This document shows, in pieces, positions 17,956 to 26,608 of a stretch of 32,752 bases of DNA. The notes beneath the pieces were generated by a model. The model saw nothing but the letters and a program-made list of their open reading frames with translations, ran no database searches and was not told where the DNA came from. How positions within the stretch are numbered: the stretch's first letter is position 1; every line of letters begins with the position of its first letter. Source of the stretch: Kiritimatiellia bacterium (GTDB lineage Bacteria; Verrucomicrobiota; Kiritimatiellia; JAAZAB01); contig JAQUMN010000043.1 of the NCBI GenBank assembly GCA_028718125.1, forward strand, positions 1 through 32,752, in the 5' to 3' direction. Position numbers and translations under genes: made by a program.

Positions 17956-19338
17956 ATGACAACAGAAAAAAAGCTCCTTGCCGGCGCGGGCCGGGCGGAT
18001 ATTACCCCGGAAATGGGGATTCAAATTGCCGGCGACATCGGCCGCTACCGGCCGGTTGAGGAAATAAAGGACCGTCTCCAGACAAAGGCGCTGGTCGTCT
18101 CGGACGGCGAACAAACAGCCTGCCTTGTTTCATCGGATCTTACCTCAATTCAAAGGGATTGGGCCGACAAGTTGAGAGCGCAGATTGCCGAATATCTGGA
18201 GATCGATCCCGGCGCCGTGATCCTGCACGCAACGCAATCGCATTCCGCGCCGGCTGTGGGAAACGGATTTATGTCCGACGATTATGCCTTCACGTTCCCG
18301 GAAGGCCTGGATTGGATACGGGGCGGCGATGCCCGGTATAACGAGGTATTTGTCGCCGGCGCCATGGCGGCCGTTAAAGCGGCGCACGCCGGCATGCGCC
18401 CGGCCGCCTTGAAAGCGGTCAGAGGTTACGATACCCGCGTGGGAACCAACCGCCGCTACATTTCCCGCGGCGACAAAGGCATTTGCCAGGCCCAGCGGGA
18501 TAATCCCAATATATTATGCTGGGAGGGCCCCGTCGATCCGGAAGTTGGTGTGGCGGTGTTGGAAGACGAATCGGGACGGGCGATGGCCGCGCTTTTGCAT
18601 TACACGTGCCATCCCTGTCACGGCTATCCCAAGCGCTGGATTTCGGCTGACTGGCCCGGGTACTGGGCGACAAAGATGGAAGAACATTTCGGCGGCGGAT
18701 GCGTGGCGCTGGTTTTGAACGGCGCGTGCGGCAATATCCTGCACGGCAATCCGTTCGATACCGATCACAAAGGCGGCATTGAAGTCAAGGGCGGCTACCT
18801 GGTCGAAACCGCCGTGCGGGTCCTTGCGCGGATCGAGACGCTCGCAGGCGCGCCGGTGGTTTGCGGACGGAAAGTACTGCCTATCCCGTTGCGGAAGACC
18901 GGCGCCGACATCATCGCGGCGGCGCGCAAACTGCTCGCGGAGCACCCCGAACCCATGTGGAAAGATGAGGCCAAAACAAGCATTGATTGGAAGTGGGTGC
19001 ATGCGCACTGCATTCTTGACAATGTTGCTCAGAAAAAGGCGAACCCGTCTTACGCTTACGAGGTGCAAATATTCCGCATTGGGGATCTTGCCGTGATCGG
19101 GTGGCCCGGCGAGCCGTTTGTTGAAGCGCAGCTCGAAGTCAAGAAAAAGGCCCCCGCCAAATACGTGTTCCTGGCCCACATGTGCAACGATTCGCCCGGA
19201 TACCAGCCGACCCGGAAAGCGTTTAAATACGGCGGGTACGAGGTCGAATGGACCGATTTTGATGAAAACACGCTGGATACGGTAACAAGTGAAACAAAGA
19301 GTTTGTTGAACGCCGTTTATGTCCGCACGAGCGCATGA
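17956..19338 (+). CDS. Neutral/alkaline non-lysosomal ceramidase-fold protein
   Basis: A 460-residue protein matching the N-terminal domain family of neutral ceramidase (PF04734), opening with the family start AGRADITPEMGIQIAGD. Likely zinc ligands are His96 in QSHSAP and His219 in HYTCHPCH. In true ceramidases the catalytic Ser lies in a GDVSPN motif; here the corresponding stretch is NGACGNILHG at residue 255 onward, without Ser. No signal peptide is visible, and the C-terminal immunoglobulin-like domain of ceramidases is absent. The ATG at 17956 follows AGGAG. It is probably a metal hydrolase of different specificity within this glycan cluster; ceramide cleavage is doubtful. Confidence 0.8.
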   Translation: MTTEKKLLAGAGRADITPEMGIQIAGDIGRYRPVEEIKDRLQTKALVVSDGEQTACLVSSDLTSIQRDWADKLRAQIAEYLEIDPGAVILHATQSHSAPAVGNGFMSDDYAFTFPEGLDWIRGGDARYNEVFVAGAMAAVKAAHAGMRPAALKAVRGYDTRVGTNRRYISRGDKGICQAQRDNPNILCWEGPVDPEVGVAVLEDESGRAMAALLHYTCHPCHGYPKRWISADWPGYWATKMEEHFGGGCVALVLNGACGNILHGNPFDTDHKGGIEVKGGYLVETAVRVLARIETLAGAPVVCGRKVLPIPLRKTGADIIAAARKLLAEHPEPMWKDEAKTSIDWKWVHAHCILDNVAQKKANPSYAYEVQIFRIGDLAVIGWPGEPFVEAQLEVKKKAPAKYVFLAHMCNDSPGYQPTRKAFKYGGYEVEWTDFDENTLDTVTSETKSLLNAVYVRTSA

Positions 19339-19406
19339 TCCGGCCTTGATGGAAGCGCTGTCAAGCCGGCTGCCGGGGTGAAACGGTTTATCTATAGGAT
19401 TGCTGA

Positions 19407-21356
19407 ATGAAAAATGACACTTCAGACACTGAGTTGCGTTTCGGTAATATATGCGTGAAAATGAATCGGCCGCCGGGAAAATTCCTGGTCGAAATCGATG
19501 GAGTTAAACTATCCGGCTGCCGGGCGGCGCTTGGATTTGACGGCGTCGAAATGCCTTTAACGTCATGGGAGGTAATCGAACAGGATAGCTGCGAAATCGT
19601 GTTTGAAACCAAACATGGACCGGGCGCCTGGCGCCTGAGCTTTAAAAAACGCCTGTTCCCGGGCAACGTTGAAGGACTGGCAATCGTGTTGTCAGGCAAA
19701 GCACGCGCTTCGGCCCGAAAAATGGAATTGCTGCCTCTGGTTGTTCCGCGGATCGAGAGCGATCACCTTGTCGTCAATGGCCGGGGGTCCGGCGGATGCA
19801 GGATTGTTTCATTTCCGGCAGGCACGGAAAAGGATTTTGAAGCCGGTTTTGCGTGCGTGGTGACGGTCAAAGGCAAGCACATGCTGTTTGCCAATCCCAT
19901 GACCCAGGCGCATGCGTCGAAATTTTCCGGAAAAATCAGGCCAACCGCGATTGAGGATCTGCGCGCATCCACGGTTGTCGAGTTTGCCGAAAAAGGCGTG
20001 GCTTATGAAAGCGAACCGGTCCTTCTGTGTGCCGGCGCTGACGGACACAGGCTGATGGTTGCATGGGCCGAATCTCAGAAAAGCCCGGTGCAGTTCAAGG
20101 AACAACCGGCCGGATGGAATTCCTGGGACTATTATCGCTGGACCATCACGGAGGACGAGGTTTTTGCCAACGCGGAATTCATAAAAAGCGACCCGGTGTT
20201 GAGCCGCCATATCAAGTACATAACAATAGATGACGGATGGCAATACTGCTACGGCGAGTGGGATGCCAACCCGCTGTTCCCGAGCGGCATGGGAAAAGTC
20301 GCAAAAAAACTGCTGAAAATGGGATTTGAGCCGGGCATTTGGATGGCGCCAACCGTCATAGAGCCGCAGTGCCGCATCGCCCAATGGGACACCGACATGC
20401 TGGCCATGGGCGAATCCGGCGCGCCCTGCCTGGCATATGAATGCATGCGGCGCCTTGGTTTCGTGCTGGATCCGACGCGGGCCAGCGTCCAGAAATGGCT
20501 CTATGACTTGTATGCCCGCTATCGCAAAATGGGGTATAGTTATTTCAAGGTGGATTTCATATGGCAGACTCTGCGCGCCCGGCGCTTTTATCGGAACGAT
20601 GTTCCCCGGGCAAGAATGATGGAGATGATCATGCGCCCGATACGCAAGGCGGTGGGGGATGCGCACATCCTGGGATGCTATTACCATGACGGCCCGAATA
20701 TCTATGCCGACAGCATGCGGATGGCCAGTGATATTCATGCCAAATGGGAATCGGCCAAAAACAGCGCGGTGTCAATCGCAACCCGCTTCGCCATGCACAA
20801 GCGGATGTGGGTCAACGACCCTGATTTCGTGGTGTGCCGGTGCCCCGCGACTTCGGGCGATCCCGACCTCAACCGCCTGAAGCCTTCCATCGTTTATATC
20901 AAGCCTGAAGACAAGGATAGCTTTGGACCGAGCGGCAATGACCGGACCGAGGGCCTCGCCAGCATGAAGTATGAGGAAGCCAAGGTCCTGCTTGCCCTGG
21001 TGGTCATCAGCGGGGGGGCGGTGAATCTTTCCGATAAAGTTAACCTGCTCAACAAAAAAGGAGTTGACCTCCTTCGCCGGGTTGTTTCGGCCGAAAAGGG
21101 CCAGGCGGGGGTGCCCCTGGATCTGTTCCGTTCCCGGTATCCCGGCGTTTGGTTGCAGAAACGCGGCAAGGGCTGCCGCGTTCTGCTCGTGAACTGGAAG
21201 GCGGAACCGCGCGAACTTGTTTTTAACCTGCGCGCCAGTGGAATCAACAGTTCGCGTGTCAAGGATTTCTGGAGCGGCAAGCCGGTTGCCGTGAAATCGG
21301 GGAGAATAGTGGCCAATGTCCCGGCTCATGGATGCCTGTTGGCGGATATTGAATAA
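19407..21356 (+). CDS. GH36/GH27-like alpha-galactosidase-type glycoside hydrolase
   Basis: A 649-residue protein of clan GH-D type. The barrel begins with PAGWNSWDYYRW, followed by YITIDDGWQ. The catalytic nucleophile is probably Asp383 in YFKVDF, and the acid/base Asp442 in RMASDIHAKW. An N-terminal beta domain of about 230 residues precedes the barrel and a short beta domain follows. AGGA precedes the ATG. No signal peptide is seen, so it likely acts in the cytoplasm on imported oligosaccharides, unlike the two secreted enzymes upstream. Substrate could be alpha-galactosides or alpha-N-acetylgalactosaminides; raffinose synthase-like relatives cannot be excluded. Confidence 0.82.
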   Translation: MKNDTSDTELRFGNICVKMNRPPGKFLVEIDGVKLSGCRAALGFDGVEMPLTSWEVIEQDSCEIVFETKHGPGAWRLSFKKRLFPGNVEGLAIVLSGKARASARKMELLPLVVPRIESDHLVVNGRGSGGCRIVSFPAGTEKDFEAGFACVVTVKGKHMLFANPMTQAHASKFSGKIRPTAIEDLRASTVVEFAEKGVAYESEPVLLCAGADGHRLMVAWAESQKSPVQFKEQPAGWNSWDYYRWTITEDEVFANAEFIKSDPVLSRHIKYITIDDGWQYCYGEWDANPLFPSGMGKVAKKLLKMGFEPGIWMAPTVIEPQCRIAQWDTDMLAMGESGAPCLAYECMRRLGFVLDPTRASVQKWLYDLYARYRKMGYSYFKVDFIWQTLRARRFYRNDVPRARMMEMIMRPIRKAVGDAHILGCYYHDGPNIYADSMRMASDIHAKWESAKNSAVSIATRFAMHKRMWVNDPDFVVCRCPATSGDPDLNRLKPSIVYIKPEDKDSFGPSGNDRTEGLASMKYEEAKVLLALVVISGGAVNLSDKVNLLNKKGVDLLRRVVSAEKGQAGVPLDLFRSRYPGVWLQKRGKGCRVLLVNWKAEPRELVFNLRASGINSSRVKDFWSGKPVAVKSGRIVANVPAHGCLLADIE

Positions 21357-21754
21357 AACACACGCTGCTGTTAAAAGCCGGATTGTTCCGGGCAGCAGTG
21401 CGTCCAGCAGTTGGGTGAAGGGTTGATCGCGCGCGCATTCCCGGCCGATAATCGAACGCGCAGTGCGCCGGATCATATGCGCAAGCCCGGGCAGCGGTAG
21501 AGCCGGTCCGGGAATACCCGAACATCTACCTGGAAATGATCCTGCCATCCGTGCCGGCGCATGTCCTGGAATTCATCGTGGCGCAGGTGGGCGCGGAGCG
21601 GCTGTTGTTTGGCGCCGATCAGACTATGCGTGATGCGGCGCAAGCAATTCGGCTGGCTGATATATGCGAAGCTGAGCGATTGCGATAAGCGCCGTGTGCT
21701 GGGTTTGAACATGTAAAAGCTCGTCGAACGGGTGGAAACTTGAAGGGACGGGAC
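21357..21754. other. Region between the GH36-like gene and the toroid gene
   Basis: The right two thirds are an amidohydrolase remnant (described separately). The first 90 bases show no gene that I recognise. The last 35 bases hold the leader of the next gene with GAAGGGA before the ATG at 21755. Confidence 0.5.
21449..21716 (+). pseudogene. C-terminal remnant of an amidohydrolase (amidohydrolase_2 type)
   Basis: One frame reads VREYPNIYLEMILPS, then FIVAQVGAERLLFGAD and so on to a stop near 21689. This is the usual C-terminal pattern of amidohydrolase_2 proteins (P-N-x-Y-x-E, then G-x-E-R-x-L-F-G-x-D). The homology continues in another frame (FGWLIYAKLSDCDKRRVLGL) to a stop at 21716. A frameshift near 21640-21655 and loss of the N-terminal two thirds show a broken gene. 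It could also be a sequencing error at the frameshift, but the missing 5' part cannot be explained that way. Confidence 0.75.
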
Positions 21755-23983
21755 ATGAATATACCGGACGGGCAGGCATATCTGCGGCATTTTCCGCGGT
21801 GGCTGCAATGGGCCGAGCCGCATTGGCACGCCACCGATGGCGGGCGCGGCTATTTCGGCGCCGGCACGGGCGCTGTCCTGGACCACAGCGCAACGGTCGG
21901 ATACCTGGCGGCCTGCGTTTCGCTCGCGATCGGGCCGGAATCATTGCGCGCGGAATGTCACCTGTCGCTCGACGAGTTGGCGCAACGCGCATCCCGCGCA
22001 TTTCGCTACATCGTGGCGGCGCATGTGAGCCAAGCTGGCCGGGCGCCTGATAAATCGTCATGGGGATTGCACTGGGGCAGCCCGATCGTGCTCGAACGCA
22101 TGGCCAATGCGGTCGATGGCCTCGAGCCCTGGCTCACGCCGGCGGATCGCGCCGCCTGGCGCTCCGTGTTGACGGCTGAGGCGGAATATTTATTGAACGT
22201 GCCCATCGAGCACAATCGCTTCGGCTTGCGGGCGGAAACTTTCGGCGAGCGCAATTACTGGCGCGGCAGCCTGCTGTTCCGCGCGGCCAGGCTTTATCCG
22301 GAGCATCCCCGCTCCGCGGCATGGCTGGAACGGAGCAGCATCTTCTGCCTGAATGCGCTCTCCATGCCTGAGGATGCGCAGGCCGGCACGGTAGTCGATG
22401 GTCGTCCGTTGTGCGATTGGCACCAGGGCGCGAATATGCATCCCGGCGCCCTGTTCGAGCATCACGGCGTGCTCAGCCTGGATTACAGCATTATCGCCGA
22501 ATCGTTCTTTGTCATGGCCATGATAGGAACGCTCCGTCACCACTGGACGCCAACGCAGGCGCTGTTCCATCATATGGGCGATTTGTGGCGCTTTATCCGC
22601 CGCTGCATCCTGCCAGACGGACGCGTCGTGTGCTTCGGCAAACAGCGGCCGCGGTATTCCATCATGTATCATTACCTGTTGCCGTGCCTGGTTTTCTGGG
22701 CCCGTCACGGCGGCGACCCGGCTGCCTGGGAGTTGGCGCGCGCCCTGGAGCGCCTGGCGGATGCCGACTGTGTGGCCGCAGGTGACGGCAGTTTCCTCGG
22801 CGCCCGCGGCGAAGGGCTGCGGCTTCTGCACGCCGATGAGCGTCCATATTATTATTTCCGCCTGGAAGCGGATGCCATTCTGGCCCGGAGTTACGCCTGC
22901 ATGCTCTTTTCCGCGCCGGAGACGCGGCTTGCGCCGGGGCCGACCTGCGGCGCCGTGGGGCAGATAGAAGAGAGCATAGCGCAGCCGCTGATCTCCAGCG
23001 AGGCCGGCCTGGTATTCCGCCGCGGCGCGCGAGCGCTGTGTGCTGTGTATTGGCATCGCTCCGAGAAAGCCGAGTCCGATCCGCCGCTGGCGTTGGTCGT
23101 GCCGGCCGGGCACGGACATCGCGTGGACTGGCTGAGCAATCTCGCCACGATCTTCAAACCGCTCCGCGAGCGGCATGTTGCGCGCGCCTGGCGCGCGGAG
23201 GCGTGCGGCGCAGGATTCATAACGGCCGGACGGATCAACGAGGGCTGGCCGCTGCTGAGCGACGACGGCGCGGGGTATGCCATCGAGCAACAGATGGTCT
23301 TTGTCATGATGCCCGACGGCCGCGCGCTGCTGCGGATCGAGATCGCGCGCGCGCTGCGGCCGGTGCTGCTGTTGGAAATCGCGGGATTGAACCTTAATCT
23401 GGCGAACGATATCTTTACCGGCAATCAGTTTGAGCTGGTCTCCGCGGCGGGCGCGCGACACGTGCCGGGTATTGGCGGCGCGGACGAAGAAATCGAAATC
23501 CCAAGCCCGTGGGTGTGCCTGCCGAACGAACTTGGTGTTGTCGCGGTGGGTGCGGTCTTGCCGTTCGTGCTGGCGACCACCTCCCGGCGCCGCCGCGCCT
23601 ACGAGTCCTTGTTGGTCGAAAGGCTCTGTTGGCCGCTGCGGCGCGAGCCGCACCTATATGGGACAAACGACTTAATCCTGGATACGGCCGTATGGTTGCT
23701 CCCCAACGTGACGCCCGCCGAAACTGAGCAATTCCACGAGCGCTTGCAATGGCAGGTCCATGCCGCGGAGAGCGGCCTGCTCCTGAGGACGTTCTCCTAC
23801 TTCGGGCGTGACGCGGGGTTGCTGATTAATTTGACGGATACCACGCAAACGGTTGCGGAATCCAGTTTGCGGGCATTCGCTGGTTTGACACCTGCCACGC
23901 CGGCCTGGCCGAACGGCCGCTCGACATTGGAGCCTTGGAAGAGCGTTCTCTTCCTTTCCGAAAAGGCGATGCGCAACCATTAG
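21755..23983 (+). CDS. Large uncharacterised protein, probably an (alpha/alpha)-toroid carbohydrate-active enzyme
   Basis: A 742-residue cytoplasmic-looking protein. The first 400 residues are rich in helical repeats with Trp, His and Tyr-rich loops such as ERNYWRGSLLFRAARL and GANMHPGALFEHHGVLSLDY. That second segment resembles the N-x-H-G-x-x-H/L-x-x-Y pattern of heparinase and polysaccharide-lyase toroids. The C-terminal part is beta-rich. The ATG at 21755 has GAAGGGA upstream; a TTG at 21740 is also in frame. It closes the glycan cluster, so a lyase or hydrolase role is plausible. I do not recognise a specific family. Confidence 0.6.
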   Translation: MNIPDGQAYLRHFPRWLQWAEPHWHATDGGRGYFGAGTGAVLDHSATVGYLAACVSLAIGPESLRAECHLSLDELAQRASRAFRYIVAAHVSQAGRAPDKSSWGLHWGSPIVLERMANAVDGLEPWLTPADRAAWRSVLTAEAEYLLNVPIEHNRFGLRAETFGERNYWRGSLLFRAARLYPEHPRSAAWLERSSIFCLNALSMPEDAQAGTVVDGRPLCDWHQGANMHPGALFEHHGVLSLDYSIIAESFFVMAMIGTLRHHWTPTQALFHHMGDLWRFIRRCILPDGRVVCFGKQRPRYSIMYHYLLPCLVFWARHGGDPAAWELARALERLADADCVAAGDGSFLGARGEGLRLLHADERPYYYFRLEADAILARSYACMLFSAPETRLAPGPTCGAVGQIEESIAQPLISSEAGLVFRRGARALCAVYWHRSEKAESDPPLALVVPAGHGHRVDWLSNLATIFKPLRERHVARAWRAEACGAGFITAGRINEGWPLLSDDGAGYAIEQQMVFVMMPDGRALLRIEIARALRPVLLLEIAGLNLNLANDIFTGNQFELVSAAGARHVPGIGGADEEIEIPSPWVCLPNELGVVAVGAVLPFVLATTSRRRRAYESLLVERLCWPLRREPHLYGTNDLILDTAVWLLPNVTPAETEQFHERLQWQVHAAESGLLLRTFSYFGRDAGLLINLTDTTQTVAESSLRAFAGLTPATPAWPNGRSTLEPWKSVLFLSEKAMRNH

Positions 23984-24024
23984 GGCGCCTTTTGGCTGCG
24001 TAAGACGTCCCTCCTTTCGGCTGA

Positions 24025-24126
24025 ATTCCGATAATCTTTGCCAACCTCGGTTACAGGGGTAAATCGGGTCAGCGCGTCAAGGTGGCAATCGGCGACTTCA
24101 GGGCGGAACATCTGATTGTGGAGTGA
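24025..24126 (+). pseudogene. Possible C-terminal gene fragment
   Basis: A short plus-strand frame reads NLGYRGKSGQRVKVAIGD and then FRAEHLIVE before its stop. The composition looks like a protein C-terminus, but there is no start codon and no room for the rest. It sits between two convergent genes. I cannot name the family and it may be chance. Confidence 0.25.
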
Positions 24127-24159
24127 AGCCTCCCCGCGCCATTCAAAAAGCATTGGTCC

Positions 24160-25818
24160 TTATCCTGCACTGCCGGGGTTGGGAATTTTCCTCCGCAAGG
24201 CCGCATGCGCCGCTTGCCGGATGCGCGGAATCAACTTGGTGCTTACGCTGACGGTCCGGATCCCAAGGTCGATCAGCTTGCCGACATAGGCGGGATCACC
24301 GGCAATTTCCCCGCATACGGAAAGCGTCCGTCCTGTCTCTTGCGCCGCGCTGGCTATGTCGGCCAGTAGGTCCCAGAAAACCCGGCGATCCGGCGAATAA
24401 TCATATGAAACCCGGTCGTTATTGCGGTCCACGGCAAAAAGATATTGAATCAGGTCGTTGGTGCCCACGCTGGCAAAATCGGCGATCTTCAGCAGTTCCC
24501 GCGCCTGCAGGCAGGCGGAAGGCACCTCAAACATGACGCCGTGGACAAGGCGCCCCGGGGAAAGGTCCGTTGTCGCCTCAAGGAACATCTTCTTGAGCGC
24601 CACGAACTGCTCCGTTTCGATTATCATCGGGTAAAGCACTTGAACGGGCCCATGAGCGCTTGCTCGAACCAGCGCGCGGGCCTGCGCCGCCAGCAGGTCT
24701 TTCCTCGCCAGGAGCAGGCGTCCGCCGCGCAAGCCCAGGTAAGGATTCTCTTCCGGAGCGATGTTGAAAAACGGCGCCGATTTGTCGCCGCCGATATCCA
24801 GAAGCCTGGCCGTAACGGGTTTGCCCTTCATGGCGGCGATAACCAAAGCATAACGCGCATACTGCTCTTCCTCGCTGAGCAGGCGGCCGGCGGCGAAGAA
24901 TTCGAATTCGGTCCGGTACAGGCCGATGCCTTCCGCCGACATGGCCTGGGCCTCGGCGGCTTCCGCAGCGGATGTAATATTGGCCATGACCTGGAAATCT
25001 GCGATAAAAAGCGCATCGTCCGGCGTCAATGCCGGCAAAGGTTGCGCCGCCGTTACGGATTGAAGCGTTTGTTCGGAAGGCCAAACCACCACCTCGCCGG
25101 TGTTGCCGTTGATGAGTAATTCCGTCCCGCACCCGATGGCGGAATGTAGTCCGCTAACTCCGGTGACGGCAGGAATGCCCAGCGCCTTGGCTAAAATGGC
25201 GGCATGTGAAGTTTTCCCCCCGCGTTCGGTGACAAACCCCCGGGTATGTTCGACATCCAGTTCAAGTGTCAGGGAGGGAGTCAATTCCTCGGCGACAATA
25301 ATGCGGTTGCGACCTTTCTGGCAATGGGGCAGACCGGCGCATTGCAGGGAGGGCTTCATATTGCCGAGAATATCCAGCAGGCGCCGCTTGATTTCGCCGA
25401 TATCCGAAGCGCGATCTTTGATATACTCGTTATCCAACTCCATCAGGCGCGACTCGTTTTCCTCCAGCACCGCGATGATCGCCGCTTCCGCATTGGCGTA
25501 TTTCGCCGATACTGCATCCAGCAACTGCCGGTGCAGCGCCGCATCCTGCAGGATCATTATATGGGCCGCGAATATTTCCGCTTCCGCTTCCCCGACGCGA
25601 GAAGCGACATCCCGTTTTAACGCCGTCAGTTGATCCACGGCCAGGGCCACGGCCCGGGTAATACGGTTGCGTTCGCGCTCCAGACCGTCTCCCGTTACCC
25701 GATATATGGGCAAATTGGCGTGACGCCGCTCGTTGAACAGGCAGACTCTGGCGACCACAATGCCTTCGCTGACCGGAATGCCCTGAAGCCGCGTCTCTTT
25801 GTGAAATTTAATCAACAT
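24160..25818 (-). CDS. ptsI: Phosphoenolpyruvate-protein phosphotransferase (PTS enzyme I)
   Basis: Enzyme I takes phosphate from PEP onto a His and passes it to HPr. The phosphorylated His is His205 in GGKTSHAAI. The helical HPr-binding insert precedes it. The C-terminal PEP-binding barrel has TEFEFF, LDIGGDKSAP, MFEVPSA, and the active Cys region LSVCGEIAGDP. The protein has 552 residues, near the usual 570. The ATG at 25818 follows AAGGG; an upstream ATG at 25866 would lie inside wrbA. No HPr gene is visible, so the partner is elsewhere. It could feed a sugar PTS or a regulatory chain only. Confidence 0.93.
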   Translation of the reverse strand: MLIKFHKETRLQGIPVSEGIVVARVCLFNERRHANLPIYRVTGDGLERERNRITRAVALAVDQLTALKRDVASRVGEAEAEIFAAHIMILQDAALHRQLLDAVSAKYANAEAAIIAVLEENESRLMELDNEYIKDRASDIGEIKRRLLDILGNMKPSLQCAGLPHCQKGRNRIIVAEELTPSLTLELDVEHTRGFVTERGGKTSHAAILAKALGIPAVTGVSGLHSAIGCGTELLINGNTGEVVVWPSEQTLQSVTAAQPLPALTPDDALFIADFQVMANITSAAEAAEAQAMSAEGIGLYRTEFEFFAAGRLLSEEEQYARYALVIAAMKGKPVTARLLDIGGDKSAPFFNIAPEENPYLGLRGGRLLLARKDLLAAQARALVRASAHGPVQVLYPMIIETEQFVALKKMFLEATTDLSPGRLVHGVMFEVPSACLQARELLKIADFASVGTNDLIQYLFAVDRNNDRVSYDYSPDRRVFWDLLADIASAAQETGRTLSVCGEIAGDPAYVGKLIDLGIRTVSVSTKLIPRIRQAAHAALRRKIPNPGSAG

Positions 25819-26209
25819 CGATAATCCCTTGTGCGCCGTGCTGGGTGGCCGTGCTGGTGAAGACACTGCCGACTTTGCCGACCAGCGCGCCTTTCATCCA
25901 GAGCGGACCGGTTTGATCGAGAAAATTGCGCATCTGGGCGCACATGTTCCCAAAGCGCGTCGGCGCTCCGAAAATGATGGCGTCGGCTTCGGCCAGGCGT
26001 TCTGGTTCGATAATCGGAATATGCGCGAAGGCGCGCCGCGCAGCCTTGCGCCCACTTTTTTCAAGCGCATTCTCCGGAACCAGTTCCGGCACCTGGTAGA
26101 GTTCAGTCATACACCCGGAAACGTCGCGCGCGCCGACTGCTTCCTGTTCCGCCAACTGGTAAACGTGGCCATACATGCTGTAAAACACGATGTAAATTTT
26201 TGTGGTCAT
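25808..26209 (-). CDS. wrbA: Truncated WrbA-like NAD(P)H:quinone oxidoreductase
   Basis: Flavodoxin-fold proteins of this family reduce quinones with FMN. The FMN loop YSMYGHVYQLAE, GAPTRFGNMCAQMRNF and the segment FTSTATQHG are present. The protein ends after 133 residues with GAQGIIDVD, whereas WrbA is normally about 200 residues, so the C-terminal third is gone. Its end overlaps the ptsI start by 11 bases and the ptsI ribosome-binding site is encoded in its last codons. The start at 26209 is the conserved MTTKIYIV; upstream codons lack homology. It is probably nonfunctional, or the two genes were joined by a deletion. Confidence 0.8.
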   Translation of the reverse strand: MTTKIYIVFYSMYGHVYQLAEQEAVGARDVSGCMTELYQVPELVPENALEKSGRKAARRAFAHIPIIEPERLAEADAIIFGAPTRFGNMCAQMRNFLDQTGPLWMKGALVGKVGSVFTSTATQHGAQGIIDVD

Positions 26210-26608
26210 CGCCTTTTCCCTTTCAAATTCACGATTATTTATGGTTGCAACCCCGCGTCTCTTTTTTGAATTATATAATGCCTCGGATGCATGGCTGGCA
26301 CAATCGGGAAATCCCTGATATAGCGCCTCGAAGTTTCTTACTCCAGCCGTGTGGAGCGCAGCCCTAAGGTATTTAGAAGAGACCAATCAGACATATCCCG
26401 ATAGGCCAAGTCGGGGCAATCTGAAACGATGGCGTCGTTCTAACAGGTAGCCGTCGCATTCGGACGAAGCAAGTTATGAACATCAAACGATAAACGAATT
26501 AAAGACAAAGGAAGGGGGTGGCATAAATGGCCGAGGGGAATGCGGTAACTCGGGCCGCAAAACAGAATCGGATGACCGAGTGAAAAACAACCACAAGGAG
26601 GCGCGATC
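26210..26608. other. Divergent region between wrbA and the ferritin-like gene
   Basis: A 399-base region. On the minus strand TATAAT lies at 26270-26275, about 60 bases before wrbA, but without a good -35. A short plus-strand open frame with a strong ribosome-binding site occurs at 26527-26583. No other gene is seen. Confidence 0.4.
26527..26583 (+). CDS. Possible 18-residue leader peptide
   Basis: An ATG follows a purine-rich GGAAGGGGGTGG tract at good spacing and encodes MAEGNAVTRAAKQNRMTE. The stop lies 25 bases before the ferritin-like gene. It could be a leader peptide or chance; nothing in its sequence suggests a function. Confidence 0.25.
   Translation: MAEGNAVTRAAKQNRMTE

Noticed and set aside
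19809..20738. A 309-codon minus-strand frame opposite the GH36-like gene
   Set aside because: The plus-strand protein has catalytic motifs; the complement frame has none.
22190..23653. A 487-codon open frame on the minus strand opposite the toroid gene
   Set aside because: It mirrors the plus-strand gene in GC-rich DNA and has no family motifs. The plus frame has recognisable structure and a ribosome-binding site.
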